Below are positions 45,239-55,691 of a DNA stretch of 64,000 nucleotides, piece after piece. Both the position numbers and the translations under genes were made by a program. How positions within the stretch are numbered: position 1 is the stretch's first letter; every line of letters begins with the position of its first letter. Under the pieces are notes generated by a model. The model ran no database searches. It was not told the DNA's origin and saw nothing but the letters and a program-made list of their open reading frames with translations. This DNA is from Mycolicibacterium hodleri (lineage in GTDB: Bacteria; Actinomycetota; Actinomycetes; Mycobacteriales; Mycobacteriaceae): the NCBI RefSeq assembly GCF_025822245.1, contig NZ_JACKTL010000008.1:1-64000 (forward strand). The letters are read 5' to 3'.

Positions 45239-45263
45239 TTCGCGGGAACGCCAAATTGCCGCC
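45221..45263. repeat. Long inverted repeat between eccC4 and eccD4
   Basis: GGCGGCAATTTGG-TTCCC (45221-45238) is repeated in inverted form as GGGAA-CG-CCAAATTGCCGCC (45244-45263), with a five-base loop TTCGC and a two-base bulge. Each arm carries GGGAAC reading outward, but only the minus-strand copy has the CGTCC -10. Confidence 0.7.
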
Positions 45264-45298
45264 GCGAGCGGCCCTCCCGTGCCGCTACCGTCAGTGAG

Positions 45299-46552
45299 AT
45301 GTCGGTGTCCAAGGTCTGCGTTCAGTCCGACCGCGACGGTGATCCGGTGGCGGTCGACCTCGTGCTGCCGTCGCGAACGCTCGTGGCCGAGCTGCTGCCC
45401 ACGATCGTCGAGCTCGTCGGCGTCTCGGCCCCGCCGGAGGGGGTCGCCCGTCGCTGGCGCCTGCAGCGCGCCTGCGGCGCCCGCGTGGACGACTCGACGT
45501 CGCTGGAGGACAACGACATTCGGGACGGCGAGCTGCTCATCCTGGACTCCGACACCGCGCCGGCACTCGGACCGGTACGGCGCGCGGCTCCTCAGCAGGT
45601 CGCCGAGTCGCCGCCGGTTGGCCCGAGGGGCGACGGCTGGCTTCCCGGCGCGGTGGCAGTACTCGCGACGACCCTGGCGGCCCTGGCGCTCGCCAGTACC
45701 GCGGGCTCCGACGGGTCCACCACCCACGCGGTCATCTGCGCGGCCGCGGCGGTGGCCACAGCCGTCGCGGCGGTCGTCACCGGATACTCCACGACGTCGT
45801 GTCTCGGCGTGGTGACACTGGCCGGCGCCACGGGTTTCCTCGTCGTACCGTCGGGCCCGGCGGCGCCCAACGTCTTCCTGGCGGCGGCCGCCGCGTCGTC
45901 GACCGCCCTGCTGATGCTGCGTCTCTCGGGTCGCCAATCCGCGGCTTTGATTGCGGTCGCGGCACTTTCGTCCCTGGTGGCCGCCGTCACCGTCGCCGCA
46001 ATGCCCCTGACCGTGGTCGGAGCGGCACTCTCGACGTCGGCGATCGCCCTGCTGACCCTCGCGCCCCGGTTGGCGCTCCTGGCCGCGCGGCTCGGACCGG
46101 ACCACTGGCACGGCGACCTGGCGGCCTCCGCCGCGGCGGGCCACGCCGTTCTGAGCGGGCTGGTGGCGGGTTCCGCCGCGGGAGCCGCGGCGGGTGCGGT
46201 GGTGACGGTCGTCGCGGGCCGCGCGGGCGCCGCTCCCTTCGCGGGCCTGGTGGGAGTGGTGCTGGTGCTGCGCGGCCGGACCCACGTCGACGCCGATCGC
46301 AGAATCGCCTTGGCAGCAGGCGGATTCGTCGCCATGGTCGCCGGCGGGTGGGCTCTTCTGAACACCCGGCCGGAAGGTTTGGGGTTAGTCTCGTGCCTGC
46401 TGGTCGCCATCGGACTGGCGGCCGTGCGGCGCCCCAGCCGTGGTCCCACGGTGTGCCGGATGCTCGACCGACTGGAGTACGGCGCCCTGGTCGCGGTGGT
46501 CCCCGTCGCGTGCTGGGTCGGTGGCGCGTACGCCTCGCTCGGGGTGTCGTGA
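45299..46552 (+). CDS. eccD4: ESX-4 membrane channel protein EccD4
   Basis: 417 residues. A ubiquitin-like N-terminal domain (VCVQSDRDGDPVAVDLVLPS, to about residue 90) is followed by about eleven hydrophobic helices, the EccD layout. The predicted translocation channel component. The ATG at 45299 gives the usual N-terminus. Its stop overlaps the mycP4 GTG start (GTGA). Corresponds to Rv3448; no EccE is present, as expected for ESX-4. Confidence 0.92.
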   Translation: MSVSKVCVQSDRDGDPVAVDLVLPSRTLVAELLPTIVELVGVSAPPEGVARRWRLQRACGARVDDSTSLEDNDIRDGELLILDSDTAPALGPVRRAAPQQVAESPPVGPRGDGWLPGAVAVLATTLAALALASTAGSDGSTTHAVICAAAAVATAVAAVVTGYSTTSCLGVVTLAGATGFLVVPSGPAAPNVFLAAAAASSTALLMLRLSGRQSAALIAVAALSSLVAAVTVAAMPLTVVGAALSTSAIALLTLAPRLALLAARLGPDHWHGDLAASAAAGHAVLSGLVAGSAAGAAAGAVVTVVAGRAGAAPFAGLVGVVLVLRGRTHVDADRRIALAAGGFVAMVAGGWALLNTRPEGLGLVSCLLVAIGLAAVRRPSRGPTVCRMLDRLEYGALVAVVPVACWVGGAYASLGVS

Positions 46553-47892
46553 GGACCGCCCGGACCGCCGCCGTGGTGGCGGTCCTCACCGCGGTGTGGA
46601 CGGCTCCGTCGGCCGCCGCGATACCGCCACCGCCGGTCGACGACGCCCTGCTGCCACCGGCGCGACCGCCGGCGCCGCGTACCCCGACCGAGCAGACCGA
46701 CGCGTGTCGGGTGAGTCCACCCGCCGACGAGACCGCCCCGACCGAGTCGAACCTTGCCGAACTCCAACCGGTGTGGCGGCTGACGAAGGGGGCCGGCCAG
46801 ACGGTTGCGGTGATCGACACCGGCGTCGCCCGACATCGCCTGCTGCCCCACCTCCTTCCCGGCGGCGACTATGTCTCGACGGGTGACGGCACCCAGGATT
46901 GCGACGGGCACGGGACGATCGTCGCCGGCATCATCGGCGCGGCGCCGGGAAAAGCCTTCAGCGGTGTGGCGCCGGACGCCTCCATCCTGGCAATCCGTCA
47001 GTCCAGCAACCTGTTCCGGCCGGCCGACGGCGCCGGCGGGTCGGGGGTAGGCGACGTCGAGACCCTGGCTGCGGCAATCCGGACCGCCGCGGATGCGGGA
47101 GCGACGGTCGTCAACGTCTCCTCGGTCGCGTGTGCGTCCGCCGATCGGGAACTCGACGACCGGACCCTCGGCGCCGCGCTCGCCTACGCGGTCGACGTCA
47201 AGAACGTCGTCGTCGTGACCGCGGCGGGCAACGTCGGCGGCTCGGGCCAATGCCCGCGGCAGAATCCGCCGCCCGACCCGGCCCGTCCCGGTCGACCGGA
47301 TTGGGACGCCGTGGACGTCGTGGTGAGTCCGGCGTGGTACGACGACTACGTGCTGACCGTGGGGTCGGTGGACCGCGCGGGCCGGCCGTCGGCGTTCACG
47401 CTGTCGGGGCCGTGGGTGGACGTCGCCGCGATCGGCGAGGGCGTCGTCTCGCTGAGCCCGGACGGCGACGGCGTCACCGACTCGGTCACGAATTCGACGG
47501 GAGCCGAGCCGATCTCGGGAACGAGCTATTCGACGCCGGTGGTCGCGGGTGTCGTCGCGCTGGTGCGGTCGGCGGCTCCGCAGCTGACGGCGCGACAGGT
47601 GATGCGCCGGATCACCGACACCGCACGCCATCCGGCCGCCGGGTGGGATCCCTGGGTGGGCCGGGGCGTCGTCGACGCGTTGGCCGCCGTCACCGCCGAC
47701 GGTGCCTCACCGCCGCGGTCGACGTCACCCGAATTCAGCACGCAGTCAACAGATCTCGACAATGCGGCCGATTCCTCGCCCCGCCGCGTCTCGCTGATCG
47801 GCGCGGCGGCCTGCGTCGCGGCGGCCACGGCCGCGATGAGCCTGTCCGTGGGTCGGCTACGACGGCGCCGGGAGTCCGTCGCGAACGACTGA
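46549..47892 (+). CDS. mycP4: ESX-4 mycosin protease MycP4
   Basis: 447 residues, subtilisin-like serine protease of the periplasm. Signal peptide at 1-24 (TAAVVAVLTAVWTAPSAAA). The catalytic triad is D90 (VAVIDTGV), H121 (DGHGT) and S326 (GTSYSTP), with N228 of TAAGN for the oxyanion hole. A C-terminal transmembrane helix (LIGAAACVAAATAAMSLSV) anchors it. The 3' end overlaps the convergent eccB4 by 36 bp. Corresponds to Rv3449. Confidence 0.95.
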   Translation: MRTARTAAVVAVLTAVWTAPSAAAIPPPPVDDALLPPARPPAPRTPTEQTDACRVSPPADETAPTESNLAELQPVWRLTKGAGQTVAVIDTGVARHRLLPHLLPGGDYVSTGDGTQDCDGHGTIVAGIIGAAPGKAFSGVAPDASILAIRQSSNLFRPADGAGGSGVGDVETLAAAIRTAADAGATVVNVSSVACASADRELDDRTLGAALAYAVDVKNVVVVTAAGNVGGSGQCPRQNPPPDPARPGRPDWDAVDVVVSPAWYDDYVLTVGSVDRAGRPSAFTLSGPWVDVAAIGEGVVSLSPDGDGVTDSVTNSTGAEPISGTSYSTPVVAGVVALVRSAAPQLTARQVMRRITDTARHPAAGWDPWVGRGVVDALAAVTADGASPPRSTSPEFSTQSTDLDNAADSSPRRVSLIGAAACVAAATAAMSLSVGRLRRRRESVAND

Positions 47893-49254
47893 GGCGGCGT
47901 CGACGCTGAGTTCGGGTCCCCGCGGCAGGTGCGCCAGCACGGGCCACGGCGCCGCCTCGGGATCGCCGCTCAGCCCGAGGAACGTCGCGGTGTCGTCGTC
48001 GTGCACGCCGAACACCACGCCCGCGTCGCTGACCAGGAACCGGGCGCCCGTCGAGCCGTCGTCGCCGACGATGCGCGCCGACCGGACGTCGGCACTGGCG
48101 CCACCCGGCATCGCGACCGCGTCGACGTCGGGTCCCGTCCCGTCTGCCTGCGCGAGAGCCGTGACGGAGACAGCGTCTCGATAGGGCGAATCACCGCTGG
48201 CGACAACGGTGTTCGACGAGGTCCGAGCCGTGCCACCCGGTTGCCAGCGTGCGCAGACGGCGTATCCGTCGGCGGCGCCGACGGGCGTGCGGGCCTGCCA
48301 GGGGAAGGAGCCGATGGGCAGTTGGTCGGCGACGGGCAGCGCCGCGACGGCGGCCGGCGCGACGCTCGTCGGCGGTCGGCCGGCGGTGTCGTAGGCGTAT
48401 CCGATGAGATCGGCCGCGACCTCGCCGACCCGTTGGAGCCCGTCACGTAGGACGACGTATCGCTCGACGGCGTCGGTGCGCCGGACCGTCACGACGGATC
48501 CGATGGTCGCACCCGGGAGCGAGACGGGGCCCGGCGCTCCATGGTCGGCAATCGGCGGCGGGGCGATCGCCGGCACCTCCGGCACCAGGTCGAGCAGGGT
48601 CCGCGACACCGGCACGGGGGCGACGCCGTCCAGGCGCAGTGCGCGCACCACCGCGAGGTTTCGCAGGTCGACCGCGGCGCGCCGACCCTCGTACAGAAGG
48701 TAGGTGGTGGCCGCACCCTCGCCGTGCGGGGTCACCAGGACGGGTCGGGTCGAGTCGAGGTGGTCGACGTCGGATCGGCCGACGGCGACCACGGTGCGGT
48801 CGTCGTCGCACACGGTCCAGGCCGGATCGCGCAGGGGTTGACCGATGGACGACGGGGCCCCGGGAATGCCCATCGACGGCCCTCGCTTGAGGCGGGCGAT
48901 CGCCGCCTCCGCCGCCGCGACCGGGGTGGCGGCCGATCGTGCGACGAGCCGGGCCGAGGCGAGGTTGAGGACGGGGTGCAGGGTGTCGCCGACGCGCACG
49001 TAGAGCGCGCCGGTGTCGCGGGCCATCACGATCGGCGCGGCGTCGGGTACGCCACTGCCGCGCACCAACCCGACGACGGCCCCCGCCACGACGACCAGCG
49101 TTGCGACGACGCCACCCGCGGCGAGCGAGATCGATTGCGCGCGTAGCGGATCGTCGAACATCGCGACGTCCCTGCGCACCAGTGCGTGCATCATGCGGCG
49201 CGCGAGAAAGCGCCGTCCGCTTAGCTGCAATCGTGTTGCCGGTTGCCGAACCAT
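47857..49254 (-). CDS. eccB4: ESX-4 core component EccB4
   Basis: 465 residues. The N-terminal RQPATRLQLSGRRFLARRM and HALVRRDVAMFDDPLRAQ are the conserved EccB start. One transmembrane helix (about 43-65) precedes the large periplasmic domain, with MGIPGAPSSIGQPLRDPAW and TYLLYEGRRAAVDL. Forms part of the ESX core complex with EccC and EccD. Convergent with mycP4, as in M. tuberculosis (Rv3450c). Confidence 0.94.
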   Translation of the reverse strand: MVRQPATRLQLSGRRFLARRMMHALVRRDVAMFDDPLRAQSISLAAGGVVATLVVVAGAVVGLVRGSGVPDAAPIVMARDTGALYVRVGDTLHPVLNLASARLVARSAATPVAAAEAAIARLKRGPSMGIPGAPSSIGQPLRDPAWTVCDDDRTVVAVGRSDVDHLDSTRPVLVTPHGEGAATTYLLYEGRRAAVDLRNLAVVRALRLDGVAPVPVSRTLLDLVPEVPAIAPPPIADHGAPGPVSLPGATIGSVVTVRRTDAVERYVVLRDGLQRVGEVAADLIGYAYDTAGRPPTSVAPAAVAALPVADQLPIGSFPWQARTPVGAADGYAVCARWQPGGTARTSSNTVVASGDSPYRDAVSVTALAQADGTGPDVDAVAMPGGASADVRSARIVGDDGSTGARFLVSDAGVVFGVHDDDTATFLGLSGDPEAAPWPVLAHLPRGPELSVDAASVVRDGLPAPS

Positions 49255-49313
49255 GTGCCCCCCACATTCGAGGGTAACGGCGTTGCGGCGGCCACCGGAT
49301 CACCGATTCCGCG

Positions 49314-49883
49314 TCAGTCGTGCTCCTCGTGGGCGCGGCGCTCTCGGTAGGCCGCGACGTGCTGACGGTTGCCGCAGTTGCCGGTGTCGCAGAACATGCG
49401 GGACCGGTTGCGGGAGAGGTCGACCAGGACGGCCGCGCAGTCCGGCGCCGCGCAGATCTTGAGCCTGCGCAATTCCCCGGCGCGGATGAGGTCGGCTAGC
49501 GACATCGCCATCTCCGCGCCCATGCGCTGCCACAGCGGGTCGTGGATGGACGCCAGGTGCAGATGCCACTCCGGCATCTCGGCGTGGCGCGTCAGCCACG
49601 GTGCGGCCCGGGTGTCGCTCAGCAGGGCGTTGACCTGACCGACGACGCGTTCCTCGTCGTCGGCGTGATCCCAGATCTTGCCGACCCGCGCGCGCAGCTT
49701 CCGGACGGAGTCCAGTTCGGCGTCGTCCCTGTCCCGGCGTCCCGTCCAGCCGAATCCGTCCAGGTAGTCGTCGAGCGTTGCCATGTCGTCGAGCCGCTCG
49801 CCGTCCACCCGATCGGTGTTGACGAGGACGCACGCGGCACGAAGAGTGAGTTCCGTGTCATGACTGAAATTCAATTGACTCAT
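49314..49883 (-). CDS. CGNR zinc-finger regulator
   Basis: 189 residues. The C-terminal finger is CAAPDC, then MFCDTGNCGNRQHVAAYRERR (CGNR signature). The N-terminal ABATE-like part is helical. It is a second member of the family seen at 10100-10573, again divergent from an unrelated gene (here an EamA transporter 66 bp away). I start at Met 49883 (MSQLNFSHDTELT). Confidence 0.85.
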   Translation of the reverse strand: MSQLNFSHDTELTLRAACVLVNTDRVDGERLDDMATLDDYLDGFGWTGRRDRDDAELDSVRKLRARVGKIWDHADDEERVVGQVNALLSDTRAAPWLTRHAEMPEWHLHLASIHDPLWQRMGAEMAMSLADLIRAGELRRLKICAAPDCAAVLVDLSRNRSRMFCDTGNCGNRQHVAAYRERRAHEEHD

Positions 49884-49949
49884 GACTCCTCTCGACGGTA
49901 GCGTCACGACCAACAATCATTTTACTCATTACATGCCAGGAGGTGGCGC

Positions 49950-50930
49950 GTGACTGCCACGACGGACGTACGACCCACCGCCGATCACTTTCGGACGGGC
50001 CTGCTGCTCGCCATCGGTTCGGCCTTTGCGTTCGGCATGTCGGGCCCCCTCGGCAAGTCGCTCATGGAAGCCGGCTGGAGCCCGACTGCCGCAGTGACCG
50101 CGCGACTGGCCGGCGGCGCCGTCGCCATGGCGATGTTCGCCACCGCGATCAACCCGAGCTGGGTTCGCGAAGCGCTCGCGCATTGGAAGACGGTCGTCGC
50201 GTACGGCGTCATCCCCATCGCCGGCGCCCAACTCTGCTACTACAACGCCGTCTCGCATCTCTCCGTCGGGGTGGCGCTCCTGCTCGAATACACCGCGCCG
50301 GTACTCGTCGTGGGATGGCTGTGGACCACCACCCGCCGCAGGCCGGGCAACCTGACGCTGGCCGGGGTTGCGCTTGCCATCGCCGGAATCATGTTGGTGC
50401 TCAACGTATTCTCCGACGCCCACATCAACCTCGTCGGCGTCGGGTGGGGACTGGTCGCCGCCGTCTGCGCGGCGTGCTACTTCATGATGTCCGACCAGGT
50501 GAGCTCGGACCCCAGCGACGAGGGCGGCCTGAACCCCGTCACGCTCGCCGCAGCGGGCCTGATCGTCGGGGCCGTCGCCGTCGCGCTGCTCGGAGCGTCG
50601 CACCTGCTGCCGATGACCTTCACCGCGCGCGACACCGTGGTCGCCGGATTCACCACGCCGTGGTTCGTACCGGTCGTGGCGATGGCGTTGATCCCCACCG
50701 CGATCGCGTACACGCTGGGCATCATGGGCGTTGCCCGCCTGCGCCCGAGGTTCGCCTCGCTCGTCGGCCTCTCCGAGGTGTTGTTCGCCGTGCTGACGGC
50801 GTGGGTGGTACTCGGGGAAGCCCTCGCGGTGATTCAGGTCGTCGGGGGCGTCGTGGTCCTCGCCGGCTTGGTGCTGGCCCGCCAGGGCGACCGGACCGAA
50901 CGGTTGGCCCCGGTCAACGCGAATATGTGA
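49950..50930 (+). CDS. EamA/DMT-family transporter
   Basis: 326 residues with about ten transmembrane helices in two homologous halves. LLLAIGSAFAFGMSGPLGKSL and LLEYTAPVLVVGWLW (end of EamA repeat 1), and LVGLSEVLFAVLTAWVVLGE in repeat 2, are EamA signatures. Probably a metabolite or drug exporter. The GTG at 49950 has AGGAGG at 49938-49943. Its likely regulator is the divergent CGNR protein. Confidence 0.88.
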   Translation: MTATTDVRPTADHFRTGLLLAIGSAFAFGMSGPLGKSLMEAGWSPTAAVTARLAGGAVAMAMFATAINPSWVREALAHWKTVVAYGVIPIAGAQLCYYNAVSHLSVGVALLLEYTAPVLVVGWLWTTTRRRPGNLTLAGVALAIAGIMLVLNVFSDAHINLVGVGWGLVAAVCAACYFMMSDQVSSDPSDEGGLNPVTLAAAGLIVGAVAVALLGASHLLPMTFTARDTVVAGFTTPWFVPVVAMALIPTAIAYTLGIMGVARLRPRFASLVGLSEVLFAVLTAWVVLGEALAVIQVVGGVVVLAGLVLARQGDRTERLAPVNANM

Positions 50931-50940
50931 AGATGAGCTA

Positions 50941-51600
50941 GTGACCTTGCTCAGGATGTCGGCCCGCATCGCCGCAATCGCATCGGCCGTCGCCTGCACC
51001 GTGGCGACGTTGCTCGCCGCCCCGTCGGCGTCCGCGGAGCCCTGCCCCGACGTCCAGCTCGTCTTCGCGCGCGGCACCAGCGAACCGCCCGGCATCGGCC
51101 GCGTCGGCCAGGCCCTGCTCGACGCCCTGACCCCACAGCTCGGCGGCCGCACGATCGCGGCCTACGGCGTCGACTACCCCGCCACCTACGACTTCCTCGC
51201 CGCGGCCAACGGCGCCACCGACGCCACCAACTTCATCGCCACGACGGTCGCCCAGTGCCCGAGCACGCGCTTCGTGCTCGGCGGATACTCCCAGGGTGCG
51301 GCCGTCATGGACATGCTCGCGGGCATCCCGCCGCTGGGCAACAAGATCGGCGAGGTCGGGTCGGCGCCGCCCCTGCCCGTGGCCCTCGACGGCAACGTTG
51401 CCGCGGTCGCCGTGTTCGGAAACCCGTCGGCGAAGTTCTCCATTCCGATCACCAACTCCACCTTCAGCGGCCGCGCCATCGACCTGTGCGCCGACGGCGA
51501 CCCCATCTGCTCGGACGGCCGCAACCCGTTCGCCCACACCCACTACGAGTCGTCGGCCTTCATCCCGCAAGCCGCGAGTTTCGTGGCCGGACTCGTTTAG
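50941..51600 (+). CDS. Cutinase-family serine esterase (first of three)
   Basis: 219 residues, secreted. Signal peptide at about 1-32 (ARIAAIASAVACTVATLLAAPSASA). PCPDVQLVFARGTSEPPG is the cutinase oxyanion region; the nucleophile is in GGYSQGAA; DPIC holds the acid with a disulfide Cys, and FAHTHY the His. Family members hydrolyse lipid esters in the mycobacterial envelope or environment. It starts 10 bp after the EamA gene. It corresponds to the Rv3451/Rv3452 cutinase pair in M. tuberculosis. Confidence 0.92.
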   Translation: MTLLRMSARIAAIASAVACTVATLLAAPSASAEPCPDVQLVFARGTSEPPGIGRVGQALLDALTPQLGGRTIAAYGVDYPATYDFLAAANGATDATNFIATTVAQCPSTRFVLGGYSQGAAVMDMLAGIPPLGNKIGEVGSAPPLPVALDGNVAAVAVFGNPSAKFSIPITNSTFSGRAIDLCADGDPICSDGRNPFAHTHYESSAFIPQAASFVAGLV

Positions 51601-51624
51601 CTGATTTACGCGTTACCATTCGGC

Positions 51625-52296
51625 GTGGCCTTCGATCTTGTTAGACGAACGACTCTCGCCGTTGCTGCGGCTTGCCTCGCCGTCGTCGCTCCCGTCATGT
51701 CGACCATTCCGACGACGGGTCTGGGCCTCGCTCCGGCGTCCGCCGACGGCTGCCCCGACATCGAGGTCGTCTTCGCGCGCGGCACCAGCGAGGCACCGGG
51801 CTTGGGGCTGCCAGGCGGATCCTTCGTCGACGCGCTGCGGTCCAAGGTCGGCGGTCGATCGGTCGGAACCTACGCCGTGGTCTATCCGGCCGACTACGAC
51901 TTCCTTGCCGCGGCGACGGGCGCCAACGACGCCAGCGCCCACATTCAGTACATGATGGGCGCCTGCCCCAACACCAAGCTGGTACTCGGCGGCTACTCGC
52001 AGGGCGCGGCCGTCATGGACGTCATCGCCGCGGTGCCGTTCCCCGCCATCGGGTTCAACAATCCCTTGCCGCCCAACACCCCCGACTTCGTCCCCGCGCT
52101 CGTCGCCTTCGGCAACCCGTCGGCGAAGCTGGGGTTGCCGCTGACCTCGAGCCCCATCTGGGGTGGCCGGTCCATCGACCTCTGCAACGCCGGTGACCCC
52201 GTCTGCCAAACCGACGGTGAAGACGTTGCGGCCCACCGGGCCTACGCCGGCGGTCCGGCAAACGCCGCCGCAAACTTCGTCGCCGGTTTGCTCTAA
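51625..52296 (+). CDS. Cutinase-family serine esterase (second of three)
   Basis: 223 residues, secreted (signal peptide ending near APASADGC). GCPDIEVVFARGTSEAPG, GGYSQGAAVMD, and DPVCQTDGEDVAAHRAY give the complete triad and disulfides. GTG start at 51625. Very similar to the first cutinase in its central part (GGYSQGAAVMD identical), so the two arose by duplication. Confidence 0.92.
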   Translation: MAFDLVRRTTLAVAAACLAVVAPVMSTIPTTGLGLAPASADGCPDIEVVFARGTSEAPGLGLPGGSFVDALRSKVGGRSVGTYAVVYPADYDFLAAATGANDASAHIQYMMGACPNTKLVLGGYSQGAAVMDVIAAVPFPAIGFNNPLPPNTPDFVPALVAFGNPSAKLGLPLTSSPIWGGRSIDLCNAGDPVCQTDGEDVAAHRAYAGGPANAAANFVAGLL

Positions 52297-52340
52297 CCGA
52301 CCACCACGGGGGGTCGACGACGTCGGCTAGCATCGCGCAG

Positions 52341-53018
52341 GTGACCCCTCAGCTGATTCGCAGGTTCGCCGCCGTCGCGCTGTCGACGGTCGCCGCCGCC
52401 GCAGCCTTGGTGGTGACCCCCGCGGTCACCGCGATCGGCATCCCGACCGCCTCCGCGGCGTGTCCCGCGGTCGAGGTGATCTTCGCGCGGGGCCGCCTGG
52501 AACCCGCGGGCCCCGGACAGATCGGCAACACCTTCGTCAGCGCCCTGCGCAAGAAGAGCGGCAAGAACGTCAACCTGTACGCGGTGCAGTACCCGGCCGA
52601 CAACCAGATCGACGTCGGCGCCAACGACATGAGCGCGCGCGTGCAGAGCACGATGGCGAGCTGCCCCGACACCCGCATCGTGCTCGGCGGGTACTCCCTC
52701 GGCGCCGCCGTGACCGACGTCGCGCTCGCCGTGCCGTTCGCCTTCTTCGGCTTCGACAACCCGCTGCCACCGGACGCCGAGCAGCACATCGCCGCCGTCG
52801 CGTTGTTCGGCAACGGCAGCGCGTGGGCTGGACCCATCGGCGCATTCAGCCCGGTGTACCGGGAGCGGACCATCGAGATGTGCCACGGCGCCGACCCGAT
52901 CTGCAATCCGGCCGACCCGAACACGTGGGAGAAGAACTGGACCGACCACGCGGCCAAGGCGTACATCGATGCGGGCATGGTGAACGAGGCGGCCGACTTC
53001 GCCGCGGCGCGAGTCTAG
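52341..53018 (+). CDS. Cutinase-family protein, divergent (third of three)
   Basis: 225 residues with signal peptide ([20 protein letters not shown]). It keeps the nucleophile elbow GGYSLGAA and the acid region DPICNPAD. The oxyanion motif FARGTSE is changed to FARGRLEP, and the histidine-containing segment is WTDHAAKAY. The substitution could alter activity or specificity. The TAG stop forms a CTAG that is shared with the convergent truA stop (4-bp overlap). Confidence 0.85.
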   Translation: MTPQLIRRFAAVALSTVAAAAALVVTPAVTAIGIPTASAACPAVEVIFARGRLEPAGPGQIGNTFVSALRKKSGKNVNLYAVQYPADNQIDVGANDMSARVQSTMASCPDTRIVLGGYSLGAAVTDVALAVPFAFFGFDNPLPPDAEQHIAAVALFGNGSAWAGPIGAFSPVYRERTIEMCHGADPICNPADPNTWEKNWTDHAAKAYIDAGMVNEAADFAAARV

Positions 53019-53905
53019 TTCGCGCGACCGCGACCCACCTCGTCGGCCGTTCGCTTGTCGCGGGTCACCGCGATCCGCGCTTCGAGCTCCTCGTCGGCGG
53101 GGTAGTCCACGCCGACCAGCGTCAGGCCGCGGGCGGGCGCGGTCGCGAAGTCGCTGGACCGCCGGGTCGACGTCAAGAGCTCGGCGCACCACCGGGGTTC
53201 GCGTCGCCCCTCCCCCACGGCCAGCAGCGCACCCACCAGCGACCGCACCATGGACCAGCAGAACGCGTCGGCGGTGACGTGACCGGTGATGGAGTCGCCG
53301 TCGCACACCCAGTCGAGCCGCTGTAGATCGCGAATCGTCGTCGCGCCGTCGCGATGACGGCAGAACGCCGCAAAGTCGTTCAGGCCGAACAGTTCCCGTG
53401 ATGCCGCCCGCATCGCGTCGACGTCGAGTCGGCGGGGCCACGGCGTCACGAACCTCGCGTCCCGTGGCTGCACACCATAGGTGGCGGTGGACAACCGGTA
53501 CTCGTAGTGCCGCCGCAGCGCAGAGAATCTCGCGTCGAAACCGGCGGGTGCGCGCACCACGTCGAGCACCCGCACGTCCTCGGGCAGCAGCCGGGACAGG
53601 CGCCGCACCAGGGGCTGGAATTCGGGTTCGTCGCGAGGGGTGCGCGGATGGGCCAGCGGGATCGCGTCGGCGGGGACGTCCACGTGGGCCACCTGACCGG
53701 TGGCGTGCACACCGGTGTCGGTGCGGCCCGCCGCTCGGGTGATCACCGGCGTGCGGAACACCGTCGTGAGTTTGTCGTCGACGGTGCCGGCCACCGTGCG
53801 CTGGTTGGTCTGCGTCGCCCAGCCGGCGAAATCGGTTCCGTCGTAAGCGATGTCGAGGCGCAGACGAACGAGCCCGCCACCGGAATCGATGGCGGGCTCG
53901 TTCAC
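53015..53905 (-). CDS. truA: tRNA pseudouridine synthase A
   Basis: 296 residues. [18 protein letters not shown] is the N-terminal family signature; the catalytic Asp is in [28 protein letters not shown] closes the active site. Modifies positions 38-40 of many tRNAs. It is 7 bp downstream of rplQ and ends the rpsM-rpsK-rpsD-rpoA-rplQ-truA operon, as in M. tuberculosis. Confidence 0.97.
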   Translation of the reverse strand: MNEPAIDSGGGLVRLRLDIAYDGTDFAGWATQTNQRTVAGTVDDKLTTVFRTPVITRAAGRTDTGVHATGQVAHVDVPADAIPLAHPRTPRDEPEFQPLVRRLSRLLPEDVRVLDVVRAPAGFDARFSALRRHYEYRLSTATYGVQPRDARFVTPWPRRLDVDAMRAASRELFGLNDFAAFCRHRDGATTIRDLQRLDWVCDGDSITGHVTADAFCWSMVRSLVGALLAVGEGRREPRWCAELLTSTRRSSDFATAPARGLTLVGVDYPADEELEARIAVTRDKRTADEVGRGRAN

Positions 53906-53912
53906 GAGTCGA

Positions 53913-54494
53913 CTACTTGGCGTCGTCGGCCTTCTCGTCCTCGGCGACCTCGTCGGCAGCCTCGGTGGTGTCGGCGTCCTCCACCACGGCGTCTTCGGCG
54001 GGGGCGTCCTCGACGACCTCGTCGGTGGGGCCGACGGCAGCCTCGGGCTCGACCGCGGCCTGCGGCGCAGCGGCGGCCGCGACGGGGGCCGTGGCGGAAC
54101 CGCTACGGCGGGCCCGGTTGGCCTCCGAGGTCACCGTCTTCTCCTGCACCAGCTCGATGACGGCCATGGGGGCGTTGTCGCCCTTGCGTGCCTCCACCTT
54201 GATGATGCGGGTGTAGCCACCCTCGCGCTCGGCGAAGTGCGGCCCGATCTCGGCGAACAGCGTGTGCACGACGTCCTTGTCGCGGATCTTCTTCATCACT
54301 TCACGCCGGTTGTGCAGCGTGCCCTTCTTGGCGTGGGTGATGAGCTTCTCCGCGTAGGGCCGCAGCGCCCGCGCCTTGGGCTCGGTCGTCTTGATCCGAC
54401 CGTGCTCGAACAACGACGTGGCCAGGTTGGCCAAGAGCGCCTTCTGGTGTGAGGACGACCCGCCGAGGCGAGCACCCTTAGTGGGCTTGGGCAT
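53913..54494 (-). CDS. rplQ: 50S ribosomal protein L17
   Basis: 193 residues. The conserved L17 core [27 protein letters not shown] is followed by an Ala/Glu-rich acidic C-terminal extension (about 70 residues: [17 protein letters not shown]...). The extension is a mycobacterial feature and somewhat longer than in M. tuberculosis. Confidence 0.98.
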   Translation of the reverse strand: MPKPTKGARLGGSSSHQKALLANLATSLFEHGRIKTTEPKARALRPYAEKLITHAKKGTLHNRREVMKKIRDKDVVHTLFAEIGPHFAEREGGYTRIIKVEARKGDNAPMAVIELVQEKTVTSEANRARRSGSATAPVAAAAAPQAAVEPEAAVGPTDEVVEDAPAEDAVVEDADTTEAADEVAEDEKADDAK

Positions 54495-54560
54495 TGCGAC
54501 TATCTCCTTATGTGGCCGGCCCCCGTATCAGGTAGGGCCGGGACGGTTTCGTGAAACTGG

Positions 54561-55616
<1,056 letters not shown>

Positions 55617-55691
55617 TTATCTCCTTCTCGGCATCCGCTATTTGATGCCGTCTGGCGTCCCAGGCCACCGTGACCTGGGACGGTCACACGA

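Noticed and set aside
45244..45299. ECF-type promoter for eccD4 on the plus strand
   Set aside because: GGGAAC is present but no CGTC lies 16-18 bp downstream.
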